In this document: positions 42,081 through 50,087 of the stretch, one piece after another
Layout: each line of letters begins with the position of its first letter
How positions within the stretch are numbered: the stretch's first letter is position 1
Source of the DNA: Pseudomonadota bacterium
GTDB taxonomy: Bacteria; Desulfobacterota; Desulfovibrionia; Desulfovibrionales; Desulfovibrionaceae
Direction of reading: 5' to 3'
DNA length: 64,000 nucleotides
Assembly (NCBI GenBank): GCA_023403845.1
Contig: JAEYDL010000018.1
Location: forward strand, 124,001 to 188,000
Position numbers and translations under genes: made by a program
The notes under the pieces: model-generated
What the model was told of the DNA's origin: nothing
Seen by the model: only the letters and a program-made list of their open reading frames with translations
Database searches by the model: none

Positions 42081-44735
42081 ATGCTCACCGCCAATGAAAT
42101 ACGCCGCCGTTTTCTCGACTACTACAAAAAGAACAACCATACCGAAGTAGCCTCCTCCTCCCTGATTCCGCGGGATGACCCGTCGCTTCTGTTCACCAAC
42201 GCGGGCATGGTCCAGTTCAAAAAGATCTTTCTGGGGCAGGAAAAACGCCCCTACACCCGCGCCACCACGGCGCAGAAATGTCTGCGCGTCGGCGGCAAGC
42301 ACAACGACCTTGACAACGTGGGACGTACGGCCCGGCATCATACCTTCTTCGAAATGCTCGGCAATTTTTCTTTCGGCGACTATTTCAAGGAAGACGCCAT
42401 CCGTTTCGCCTGGGGCTTCATCACCGAAGAGCTGAAGCTACCCAAGGACAAGCTCTACATCACCATTTACAAGGACGACGATGAAGCCTTCGAACTGTGG
42501 CAAAAGGTGGCGGGCGTCGCTCCAGAACGTATCTACCGTCTCGGAGAAAAGGACAATTTCTGGTCCATGGGTGATACGGGACCCTGCGGTCCCTGTTCCG
42601 AAATTCATTACGATCAGGGCGAGGACATGGCGTGCGGTCCGAACTGTGGCATCGGCACCTGCGATTGCGACCGTTTCCTCGAAATCTGGAACCTCGTGTT
42701 CATGCAGTACGACCAGCTGCCTTCCGGAGAGCGTGTGCCCCTTCCCCGTCCCTCCATCGACACGGGCATGGGACTTGAACGCATCGCGGCCATCTGTCAG
42801 GGCGTGCGCTCCAACTACGACTCCGACCTGTTCCAGACGTTCATCCAGTACATGGCGGAGCTTGCCGGCGTCCGGTATCATGACACCCCCGACACGGATA
42901 CGGCTCTGCGGGTCATCGCGGACCATAGCCGCGCCATCGCCTTCATGATCGCGGACGGCATCCTGCCCTCCAACGAGGGACGGGGCTACGTGCTGCGCCG
43001 CCTTATCCGCCGCGCCTTCCGCTTCGGCCGTCTCATCGGCATGCAGGATCCCTTCCTGTTCAAAACCGCGCTCAAGGTCGTGGAGGTCATGGGCGAGCAG
43101 TACCACGAACTGCGCGACCGCGCCGATTTTATGGCCCGCGTGACTCGCGAGGAAGAAGAACGATTCTCCGTCACCCTCGACAAGGGCCTTGCCATGCTTG
43201 AGGATGAAATGGCCCGGCTCGCCGAAGCCGGAACGGCGCTCATCCCCGGCGAAACGGTGTTCAAGCTCTACGATACCTTCGGTTTCCCTCTGGATATCGT
43301 CAACGACATCGCCGGGAAGCGCGGTTTCAGCGTGGATGAGGAAGGTTTCAACGCTCTGATGCGCGAACAGAAGCAAAGAGCCCGCGCAGCATGGAAGGGT
43401 TCGGGCGAAAAGGATATCGCCTCCCGCTTCCAGAGCCTGCTTGAAGACGGCCTGAAATCCGAATTTTTCGGGTATGACGCGCTCACCGGCGTAGGCCGCG
43501 TCGTCGCCCTGCTCGACGAGGACGCCCTCCCTGCTGAAGCTCTCTCCAGCGGCAAAAAGGGCTATGTAGTGACCGACCGTACGCCGTTCTACGGCGCTTC
43601 CGGCGGCCAGTCCGGCGATACCGGCACTCTTGCCGCCCCCGCCGGATCGGCGCGGGTGCTCGACACGCTGAAACCTTCCGCCGACCTTACCGTGCATCAC
43701 ATCCTCGTGGACGACGGAACGATTCTCGCCGATCAGGAACTGGTCATGAACGTGACCGAATCCGTCCGCCTCGCCGCGGCTCGCAACCATACCTGTACGC
43801 ACCTGCTGCATGCGGCCCTGCGCCGGGTACTGGGCGATCATGTGCATCAGGCCGGTTCACTGGTTGCCCCCGACCGTCTGCGTTTCGACTTCACCCACAT
43901 CGCGCCCCTGACACCGGAAGAACTGGCCTCCGTAGAGCATGACGTGAACAGGGCCATCATGGCCGACTATCCCGTGACCACGCGCCTGATGGATCAGAAG
44001 GCCGCCGTCGACATGGGCGCCATGGCCCTGTTCGGTGAAAAATACGGCGATACCGTCCGCGTGGTCAGCATCGCCAGCGAGGAGCATACCGAATCCGTGG
44101 AACTCTGCGGCGGAACGCACCTCTCAGCCACGGGACAGGCTGGCAGCTTCACGATCCTTTCCGAAAGCGGTATCGCCGCCGGTGTACGCCGCATCGAGGC
44201 GGCCACCGGCTGGAACAGCCTGAAGCAGGCCCGGGCCGAACATGACGAGCTGATGCAGCTCGCCGCGCAGCTCAAGACGCAGCCCGGCGGCATTCTGGCC
44301 AAGCTGGAAGCCCTCCAGAAGGAAAACCGCGCGCTGCGCAAGGATCTGGAAAAATCAGCCGCGCAAGCCGTTTCCGGACAGGGAGGCGACCTGATGAGCA
44401 AGGTCCGGGACGTCAACGGCATCAAGGTGCTTGCCGCCAGACTGGGGCAGACCAACATCAAGGCCCTGCGCGAACTGATGGACGACATCCGTTCCAAGAT
44501 GCCTTCCGGGATCGCCTGCCTCGTGGCTCAGGCCGATGAAAACAAGGTCAGCATGATCCTCTATGTTTCAAAAGACCTGCATGACAGGTTCACGGCTCCC
44601 GCCCTGATCAGAGAGATCGCTGCTCCCATCGCCGGCTCCGGCGGCGGTCGTCCGGATCAGGCTCAGGCCGGCGGCACCCGCCCCGAGGGCATGGACGAAG
44701 CCCTTGCCCTGCTGCTTGAAAAGATCAAGGCATAG
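42081..44735 (+). CDS. alaS: Alanyl-tRNA synthetase
   Basis: The ATG at 42081 with CAGGAG gives 884 residues starting MLTANEIRRRFLDYYKKNNH. The catalytic core includes FTNAGMVQFKKIFLG, RHHTFFEMLGNFSFGDYF and STGMGLERIAA-like DTGMGLERIAAICQG. The editing domain has HTCTHLLHAALR and the metal-binding CGGTHLSATG. A C-terminal C-Ala domain ends GSGGGRPDQAQAGG, which is the hallmark glycine loop. It charges tRNA-Ala and clears Ser and Gly mischarging. Confidence 0.96.
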   Translation: MLTANEIRRRFLDYYKKNNHTEVASSSLIPRDDPSLLFTNAGMVQFKKIFLGQEKRPYTRATTAQKCLRVGGKHNDLDNVGRTARHHTFFEMLGNFSFGDYFKEDAIRFAWGFITEELKLPKDKLYITIYKDDDEAFELWQKVAGVAPERIYRLGEKDNFWSMGDTGPCGPCSEIHYDQGEDMACGPNCGIGTCDCDRFLEIWNLVFMQYDQLPSGERVPLPRPSIDTGMGLERIAAICQGVRSNYDSDLFQTFIQYMAELAGVRYHDTPDTDTALRVIADHSRAIAFMIADGILPSNEGRGYVLRRLIRRAFRFGRLIGMQDPFLFKTALKVVEVMGEQYHELRDRADFMARVTREEEERFSVTLDKGLAMLEDEMARLAEAGTALIPGETVFKLYDTFGFPLDIVNDIAGKRGFSVDEEGFNALMREQKQRARAAWKGSGEKDIASRFQSLLEDGLKSEFFGYDALTGVGRVVALLDEDALPAEALSSGKKGYVVTDRTPFYGASGGQSGDTGTLAAPAGSARVLDTLKPSADLTVHHILVDDGTILADQELVMNVTESVRLAAARNHTCTHLLHAALRRVLGDHVHQAGSLVAPDRLRFDFTHIAPLTPEELASVEHDVNRAIMADYPVTTRLMDQKAAVDMGAMALFGEKYGDTVRVVSIASEEHTESVELCGGTHLSATGQAGSFTILSESGIAAGVRRIEAATGWNSLKQARAEHDELMQLAAQLKTQPGGILAKLEALQKENRALRKDLEKSAAQAVSGQGGDLMSKVRDVNGIKVLAARLGQTNIKALRELMDDIRSKMPSGIACLVAQADENKVSMILYVSKDLHDRFTAPALIREIAAPIAGSGGGRPDQAQAGGTRPEGMDEALALLLEKIKA

Positions 44736-44758
44736 CCCTCTTGTGATCCGACGCCGGA

Positions 44759-44792
44759 GGCTCCCTGCGGACAACCCCGCATGGGGCCTTTT
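44759..44792 (+). terminator. Terminator of alaS
   Basis: GGCTCCCTGCGG (44759-44770) pairs with CCGCATGGGGCC (44777-44788), 11 of 12 positions including one G-U, followed by TTTT. Confidence 0.75.
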
Positions 44793-44891
44793 CACGAGCG
44801 GTTTCTGCTTCCGGCGACCGTGCTTCCTTGCCTGCGGCTCTCCGAAGGAGGAAATCGTTCTGGATTCCGGCAGAAAATCCGTCTTGAGAAA

Positions 44892-44924
44892 TGTCAACCC
44901 ATATTGTCTTTATACAGGTTGACA
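44892..44924 (+). promoter_or_regulatory. BirA-type operator before bioYMN
   Basis: TGTCAACC (44892-44899) and GGTTGACA (44917-44924) are exact reverse complements with 17 bases between. This is the form of the biotin repressor operator, TTGTNAACC-N-GGTTNACAA, and it lies 55 bases before bioY. A TTTATACA (44909-44916) inside the spacer could be the -10 that biotinyl-AMP-BirA blocks. The spacing is slightly longer than the 14-16 I recall for other BirA sites. Confidence 0.8.
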
Positions 44925-44978
44925 AAACCAGATCCTTTCCAGTATCAGTAGCGGACACCTCCAACCCGGGTTGCCGCA

Positions 44979-45509
44979 ATGACCTCTCTTGCCCGTATTC
45001 ATGCCCTCGTCATGATCGCGCTGTTTGCCGCGCTGATCGCCGCCGGGGCGTTGTTTTCTCTGCCGCTGGGTCCCGTTCCCTTCTCTCTGCAGCCCGTATT
45101 CATTCTGCTGGCCGGCCTGTGCCTCGGTCCGCGCGCCGGGGCCGCCGCCGTGCTTCTTTATGTGGCCGCCGGCCTGATGGGTCTGCCCGTCTTTGCGGGC
45201 GGCAAGTCGGGTCTCGGCGTTCTGCTCGGCCCCACAGGAGGTTTTCTCGTCGGCTTTGTGGGCGGAGCGGCTCTGGCCGGAATCGGCGGAAGGAACGAAA
45301 AAAGAACCTGGATCAGCGCGGCAACTCTCATCTCGGCCATCGTCTTCATCTATGCCTGCGGCGTCGCTGGACTGATGCTCTCACTGCGCCTGTCCCTGTT
45401 CAAGGCCGTCGCGGTGGGCGTCGTCCCCTTCCTGCCCGGCGAAACGGTCAAGGGCGCTCTGGCGTTTCTCGTCTGGCGTTTTATGCAGCGCAAAGGGTTG
45501 CTCAGGTAA
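44979..45509 (+). CDS. bioY: Biotin transporter substrate-binding subunit BioY
   Basis: The 176-residue S component has six hydrophobic spans and the BioY signatures LPLGPVPFSLQPVFILLAGLCLG and GLPVFAGGKSGLGVLLGPTGGFLVGF, in which the PFSLQ and GPTGGF segments form the biotin site. It binds biotin and is energised by the ATPase and T subunit encoded next. The stop overlaps the next start (TAATG). A BirA-type operator lies upstream, so biotin itself should repress the gene. Confidence 0.95.
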   Translation: MTSLARIHALVMIALFAALIAAGALFSLPLGPVPFSLQPVFILLAGLCLGPRAGAAAVLLYVAAGLMGLPVFAGGKSGLGVLLGPTGGFLVGFVGGAALAGIGGRNEKRTWISAATLISAIVFIYACGVAGLMLSLRLSLFKAVAVGVVPFLPGETVKGALAFLVWRFMQRKGLLR

Positions 45510-46249
45510 TGTCTTCCTTTCTTGAAATCAAGGCCCTAAGCTATGGCTGGCCGGGTATGGCTCCCGCCCTCCGGGAAGCCGAATTCCATCTGGAACGCGG
45601 ACAGCGCCTGTGCGTATGCGGTTGCAATGGGGGTGGCAAATCCACCCTGCTTCAGCTTTTGAGCGGCATTCTTTCTCCCTGCTCCGGCGAAATCAGGATG
45701 AACGGCATCAGAATGGATGCCGATCCGCTGCGCATGCGGACGGCGCTGCTCATGCAGGATGCGGACATGCAGATCATCGGCGCGACTGCAGGAGAAGATC
45801 TGCTGCTGAACTGGCCTGAACCGGATCATGCCCGCATCACGGCCGTCCGCGCTCTGGCCTCCCGTTTCGATCTTCTGGACTGCTGGGAACGGCCCGTCCA
45901 CGCGCTCTCCTACGGCCAGAAACGCAAGCTCTGTCTGTGCTCCGCCCTGCTGGCCGGTCCGGACGTGCTGTTGCTGGATGAACCCTGCAGCGGGCTGGAT
46001 TATCCGGCCCTGCTCCGGCTGCGCGCCCTGTTGCGGGACACGCGGGAACTGACGCAGATCATCACGACGCATGATCTCGAACCGATCGTGGACCTCGCGG
46101 ATGCCGTACTGATTCTGCATCGCGGCGCACAGGTCTTTTTCGGTACGCCGGAGGACGCTCTGCACGCGCTGGAACATCATCCCGAATGGGGCGTCAGACT
46201 GCCCTGTCGCTGGAGACACGAGCGCAGAATCACGGACTGGGAAACCTGA
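45509..46249 (+). CDS. bioM: Biotin ECF transporter ATPase BioM
   Basis: The ATG at 45509 gives 246 residues. Walker A is CGCNGGGKSTLL (GxxGxGKS with Cys and Asn in the loop), the Q-loop is LLMQDADMQIIG, the ABC signature is ALSYGQKRK (LSYGQ in place of LSGGQ, common in ECF ATPases), Walker B is LLLDEPCSGLD and the switch histidine is ITTHDLE. It supplies energy to BioY and BioN. It overlaps bioY at TAATG and bioN at TGATG, so the three are tightly coupled. Confidence 0.94.
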   Translation: MSSFLEIKALSYGWPGMAPALREAEFHLERGQRLCVCGCNGGGKSTLLQLLSGILSPCSGEIRMNGIRMDADPLRMRTALLMQDADMQIIGATAGEDLLLNWPEPDHARITAVRALASRFDLLDCWERPVHALSYGQKRKLCLCSALLAGPDVLLLDEPCSGLDYPALLRLRALLRDTRELTQIITTHDLEPIVDLADAVLILHRGAQVFFGTPEDALHALEHHPEWGVRLPCRWRHERRITDWET

Positions 46250-47004
46250 TGCGCGGCCTGCTCGATCCCGATGATCCGCGTCCCCTGCTGCCGGTGGTCG
46301 CCGTATGTGGTCTTGTCGCCTGGAAATTGCCCTTTCTGGAACTTCTCGCGCTCTGCGCCGTGAGCATGACCGTCGCCGTAACCTGCCTGCTGAGGCGCAC
46401 GCGGTCAGATCTTGCCGCAGGACCAGACCGGCGCGGAACGCTCCGCATCGCGCGTGGAGTCCTGCTCTTCGCACTGAGCTGGTCGGGCGTAGCCTTCCTG
46501 CTTGAACTCGCCGGCTCCGCTCCCATGGAGCAGGCAGTCCAAAGCTCGGGAACGCTCGCCATGCGACTTCTGACCGTCTCGGCCCTTGGAATCTGCCTTG
46601 TGAGCACGGCATCCCCTCGCGCTCTTGCCCTTGCCATGAGCTGGTACCTGCGTCCGCTGCTCGGCAAGCGGGCATGGGAAGCCGCGCTCGCCCTCGGACT
46701 CATGATCCATTTTCTGCCGCTGGCGCTCGCTACGCTCAACGAATCACGAGAAGCGGTACGCCTGCGCCTGCCGCGCTGTTCTCTGCGGCGGAGGACAACC
46801 CTTGTAATTTCCTCGGCCTTGCGTCGGCTCACCCAGAAAAGCTGGGATCAGGCCGTCGCCGTGGCCAGCCGCCGTCTAGATCGCCCCGAAGTCTGGCTGC
46901 CCGCCTCAAGGCCTGCCGCATTGCCCATGCTTGAAGCACTGCTGCTCTGTCTGGCCTGTATCGGCCTGCTCTATCTGGATGACATCTCCCGCTTGCTCGT
47001 TTGA
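46249..47004 (+). CDS. bioN: Biotin ECF transporter T component BioN
   Basis: The ATG at 46249 overlaps the bioM stop (TGATG) and gives 251 residues. Hydrophobic spans occur at about 14-50, 70-95, 110-130 and the C-terminus. The conserved coupling region of T components (Ala-Arg-Gly motifs that dock on the ATPase) is seen as SREAVRLRLPRCSLRR, diverged from the usual ARG pairs. Assignment rests strongly on the bioY-bioM context. A hairpin GCTCT...AGAGC at 47007-47035 and the terminator at 47120 follow. Confidence 0.88.
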   Translation: MRGLLDPDDPRPLLPVVAVCGLVAWKLPFLELLALCAVSMTVAVTCLLRRTRSDLAAGPDRRGTLRIARGVLLFALSWSGVAFLLELAGSAPMEQAVQSSGTLAMRLLTVSALGICLVSTASPRALALAMSWYLRPLLGKRAWEAALALGLMIHFLPLALATLNESREAVRLRLPRCSLRRRTTLVISSALRRLTQKSWDQAVAVASRRLDRPEVWLPASRPAALPMLEALLLCLACIGLLYLDDISRLLV

Positions 47005-47119
47005 CGCTCTGGTACGGGCAGCTTGCCCAGAGCAGGAGATTCCGGCGTCAGACTCCCCCGCAAGACAGAACGATTTCCTGTTCAGGAACGCAAGCGTCAC
47101 TGTCCAAAGGAATAGAACT

Positions 47120-47142
47120 CACCTGCATCACAGGTGTTTTTT
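47120..47142 (+). terminator. Terminator of the bioYMN operon
   Basis: CACCTG (47120-47125) and CAGGTG (47131-47136) with a 5-base loop are followed by six T residues. Confidence 0.75.
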
Positions 47143-47186
47143 GTTTCGCCTCCGCGCCGCTCAACAGGCTGAAGCCCATATGAACG

Positions 47187-47218
47187 AAAAGGCGCGATCC
47201 CCTGGAATCGCGCCTTTT
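47187..47218 (-). terminator. Terminator of the SRP RNA gene
   Basis: AAAAGGCGCGAT (47187-47198) and ATCGCGCCTTTT (47207-47218) form a perfect 12-bp stem ending in T residues on the minus strand, directly after the RNA. Confidence 0.93.
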
Positions 47219-47304
47219 GAGAGTCGGACACCCGGCGAACAACCGTTACCGTTGCTTCCTTTCGGACCTGGCGGGGTTGGCGGCGTCACCGCCGCCCGAC
47301 TCTC
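47219..47304 (-). ncRNA. ffs: 4.5S signal recognition particle RNA (small bacterial type)
   Basis: On the minus strand the tip contains the universal SRP domain IV core CCAGGTCCGAAAGGAAGCAA (47271-47252), with the GGAA tetraloop-type apex replaced by GAAA and the symmetric AGCA bulge side. The ends close as GAGAGTCGG (47304-47296) with CCGACTCTC (47227-47219), giving one long hairpin of about 86 bases. It binds Ffh and targets membrane proteins. A TTGACA-N17-TAGAAA promoter lies just upstream, and a strong terminator downstream. The exact 5' end may be a few bases further out. Confidence 0.93.
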
Positions 47305-47316
47305 TTGCAGTCCTTC

Positions 47317-47345
47317 TTTCTATCCATTCACCGAAGACATGTCAA
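47317..47345 (-). promoter_or_regulatory. Sigma-70 promoter of the SRP RNA gene
   Basis: Minus-strand TTGACA (47345-47340), 17-base spacer, TAGAAA (47322-47317). Transcription would begin near 47310, a few bases before the RNA stem. Confidence 0.8.
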
Positions 47346-47363
47346 CAACAGTCTCCCCGCCCA

Positions 47364-47408
47364 AAACACCCGCAGCGTTCTCCGGGGCCGCAGGACTCCG
47401 GAGAACGC
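47364..47408 (-). terminator. Terminator-like hairpin after the PFK-2/FBPase-2 gene
   Basis: GCGTTCTCCGG (47375-47385) and CCGGAGAACGC (47398-47408) form a perfect 11-bp stem. On the minus strand it is followed by TGCGGGTGTTTT, so the T-run is displaced by eight bases. Confidence 0.65.
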
Positions 47409-47415
47409 GCATGTC

Positions 47416-48618
47416 TCAGGCGTAGCGAATCATTTCAAACAGTTTCTTTCTCTGGGTGATGGTGATGTGATAATACTGATTCTGTGGAATGTACGTATAC
47501 GGCACGTCGTTGGGACGCTGGAACAGAAACAGGGAAAGCAGCGTCCTGTTGATGGCCTGATGACCGACGATCATCAGCGTTCCTTCGCCGGCCAAAAACA
47601 ACGCACGTCGCAGACCGCGGGCCACGCGGTCCTTGAGCATGGCGTAGCTTTCTCCATTGGGATAAATGTACGAGTACTTGTTGCGGGCCCGGGCCTCATA
47701 TTCAAGGGGCATGGTATCTCTCACGTCGGAATAGCGCATGCCCTCGCACACTCCCGCGTCGATCTCGTCGAACTCGGCCAGCGCCATGCTCATGCAGTCC
47801 GGACGGGATTCAAGCAGCGGTGCGGCGGTCTGGGCGGAACGCAGCTTGGTGGACGTGAAAATATAGGGAAGCTCCAGCCCCATGAAATGCTGGGCCAGAC
47901 GGGAAGCCTGCTCAAGTCCTCTGTCTGTAAGCGGCGGATCCCCCCCAAGCCTGTTCTCCCGATTGTATTCCGTTTCGCCATGCCGCACGAGATAGAGGTC
48001 CTGAACCCAGCGGGAAGCCACAATATCCCGAATCGCCGCATAATAGGGCAGATCGTTGCTCGGGGCCTCGTCCTGAATGCAGCTGTCCACCGCGTCTACC
48101 CGCATCCAGCAGCGTTCGCGCCTTACCGGTTCATAGACGCTCTCGTAATACTCGATGCGCTTGCGAAAGTGTTCCAGGGCCTCTTCCTGCGTCAGCCCGG
48201 TAAATTCAGGCAGCCGCGTCTTGCGCCGGATGGACGCGTCAAGCAACAGCGGATCGTCGTTGACGCACTCCACGAAGAGAACAGGCCGGTCCTGCAGATG
48301 TTCGGTCAATGCAGCCCGCTGCGCCAGACTGCCGTTGGTGGCGTCGATAATGGCCACGTCGCCGCCATTGCTCAGCCACGCTCTGGCCCTCTCCATGTTC
48401 TGGAGGGCGATCTGTTCGCGCAGACGCTGCGCCCGGGCGTTCTCGGGATTGAAAAATTCGGCTGTGCCGCTCTCCGCACCGTACAAAGTCCGACGCAGCT
48501 CGCCGTTATTGAAAATGGCCGTACGGATTCCCTGCTGGGACAGTCCCGACTTGATCCGCTTTGCCAGCGTGCTCTTGCCCCGGGCTGGCAGACCGACCAT
48601 GGCGACATACAACTTCAT
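47416..48618 (-). CDS. Bifunctional 6-phosphofructo-2-kinase / fructose-2,6-bisphosphatase homologue
   Basis: The ATG at 48618 after GGGGAG gives 400 residues with the layout of eukaryotic PFKFB enzymes. The kinase half has Walker A GLPARGKST (9-17), FNNGELRR, the FFNPEN stretch (55-60) and VAIIDATNG (88-95). The phosphatase half has YLVRHGETEYN (209-219) with catalytic His213, LAEFDEIDAGVCEG with the acid Glu, YPNGESYAML and the second histidine in IVGHQAINR (His353). EIDAGVCE and GLPARGK are nearly identical to animal and yeast enzymes. These make and break fructose 2,6-bisphosphate, the glycolytic signal. The reaction here is inferred; a kinase half acting on another substrate is possible. 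Confidence 0.85.
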   Translation of the reverse strand: MKLYVAMVGLPARGKSTLAKRIKSGLSQQGIRTAIFNNGELRRTLYGAESGTAEFFNPENARAQRLREQIALQNMERARAWLSNGGDVAIIDATNGSLAQRAALTEHLQDRPVLFVECVNDDPLLLDASIRRKTRLPEFTGLTQEEALEHFRKRIEYYESVYEPVRRERCWMRVDAVDSCIQDEAPSNDLPYYAAIRDIVASRWVQDLYLVRHGETEYNRENRLGGDPPLTDRGLEQASRLAQHFMGLELPYIFTSTKLRSAQTAAPLLESRPDCMSMALAEFDEIDAGVCEGMRYSDVRDTMPLEYEARARNKYSYIYPNGESYAMLKDRVARGLRRALFLAGEGTLMIVGHQAINRTLLSLFLFQRPNDVPYTYIPQNQYYHITITQRKKLFEMIRYA

Positions 48619-48709
48619 ACGACTCCCCAAAACCTGCCGGCAAAATGCGTCCTTTGCAGGAGACGACGTTGCCGGAACCGTCCGTCCCCATCGGAATGGC
48701 TTTCGAAAA

Positions 48710-49834
48710 CTAGGATCTGCGCCGGATGCCTATGACATTGGGCAGCGGTGCGCCCGTATTGCCCGATGTCCAGATATCGGTGAAATATCGTCCCATCCAC
48801 ACCTGCCTGCGGGCGGCGGTATCCAGAAACAGTCCAGCCTGGCTGCCACCCTCGGCATACATGACCACATGCACATCCACAGGCAATTCCAGCAACAGAT
48901 TGCCGAACTCCACGCCGGTCAGCGGTTCCCGGCACAGGAAAAACAGAATTCGCCCCGCGCCGTCCTTGCCGATGGCGGCGATAGAGTGCCGGGGACCTCC
49001 CGGGGTCCAGAGCAGGCGCCTGTCCGAACTGATCAGGCGATAATTCTGCACCACCATGCGGTATCGAGGCAGCAGAGCCTCCCAGTCATCCACAGTGCGA
49101 TCCAGCAGATCCGCCTCGGGCAGGACACGGGGCGGCGTTTTCTTCTCCCCGCCAGCGGCAGAAACCGCATCCGAAACGGATCGACCGGCGTTTTCGCCAC
49201 CCATTTCCGCTCCGACGGACGTTGTTCCTGATACAGCTGCTCCGGCGACGTTCCCGGAGCGCGTTTGGTCCTCCCCGGCCTTCGGAGGCGTGTCCGGCTT
49301 CATGGGGTCAGCGACGAAAAAGGCCCCGAACTTGCCGGCGATGCGTCCGTTATTGACCGTTTCACCGACGCGCAGATACCCCGTGCTGGTCATGCCGTCC
49401 GGCAGATACATGCTGGCGTTGATCACGGCGACGAGTCCATGTCGCTGCGCCCACTCTCCCAGAGAGAAGGCCTGCCCGCTCTGGGAAACGGTACAGACGG
49501 AAAAGGCAAAACTGGCCGGATCAATGCGCAGAACCACGACCTCGAACGCGATGCCGCCGAACCGGGCCGGAAACAGCCCCAGCTCAAGTCCCTTTTCCAG
49601 CAGCTGCCAGTCAGGCATGGTTTCTTCGGTAAAGCTCCACTCGGGGGCCGTCTCTCCAGACGGGGGCAGGGAGCCGGTCGCCAGCGCCCGGGAAATGCGA
49701 ATCAGAGCGTCCTCGGAATGCGCGATGCCGCCACCTCCGCAGACAAGCAGAAGAAGACAGCACAACACTCCGCCCGCTCTGGCGGCCCAGTGCGCAATTA
49801 TGGGGAAAAAATGAAAAAGACGTGCCGTCGTCAT
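48710..49834 (-). CDS. Secreted phosphodiester glycosidase (NAGPA-domain) protein
   Basis: The 374-residue protein has a signal peptide (residues about 1-40, AARAGGVLCCLLLLVCGGGG). The NAGPA fold follows: FEVVVLRIDPASFAFSV, GLVAVINASMYLPDGMTSTGYL, then after an insertion RHSIAAIGKDGAGRILFFLC, ELPVDVHVVMYAEGGSQAGLF. The domain is related to the enzyme that uncovers mannose 6-phosphate; bacterial versions cut sugar-phosphodiester or wall links. Residues about 180-235 are a low-complexity Gly, Ala, Ser and Thr insertion that splits the domain. GGGAG precedes the ATG. Confidence 0.82.
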   Translation of the reverse strand: MTTARLFHFFPIIAHWAARAGGVLCCLLLLVCGGGGIAHSEDALIRISRALATGSLPPSGETAPEWSFTEETMPDWQLLEKGLELGLFPARFGGIAFEVVVLRIDPASFAFSVCTVSQSGQAFSLGEWAQRHGLVAVINASMYLPDGMTSTGYLRVGETVNNGRIAGKFGAFFVADPMKPDTPPKAGEDQTRSGNVAGAAVSGTTSVGAEMGGENAGRSVSDAVSAAGGEKKTPPRVLPEADLLDRTVDDWEALLPRYRMVVQNYRLISSDRRLLWTPGGPRHSIAAIGKDGAGRILFFLCREPLTGVEFGNLLLELPVDVHVVMYAEGGSQAGLFLDTAARRQVWMGRYFTDIWTSGNTGAPLPNVIGIRRRS

Positions 49835-50022
49835 CGTATCTCCCGCCCTGAAACCGGGAGTTCCAGAGACGATCCCACTCTACGGCAATCCGGATCGGGG
49901 CGCAACGCGCCTTTTACCAGGAAAAGCCGCTCAGCCGCTCTTTCCCCGGGGTGATACCGCCGGGAGGACCTCCACGCCGCTCTCCGCCTTCCGGACGGGA
50001 GGCGGAGGCAGACGTGAAAACA

Positions 50023-50051
50023 TTGCCCTTCTTTCGAATACGACATAGAAT
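50023..50051 (+). promoter_or_regulatory. Probable sigma-70 promoter of metF
   Basis: TTGCCC (50023-50028), 17-base spacer, TAGAAT (50046-50051), 36 bases before the metF start. Confidence 0.6.
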
Positions 50052-50087
50052 GCCGTTTCATCCGCCGTACTGAACAAAGAGGTTTCC

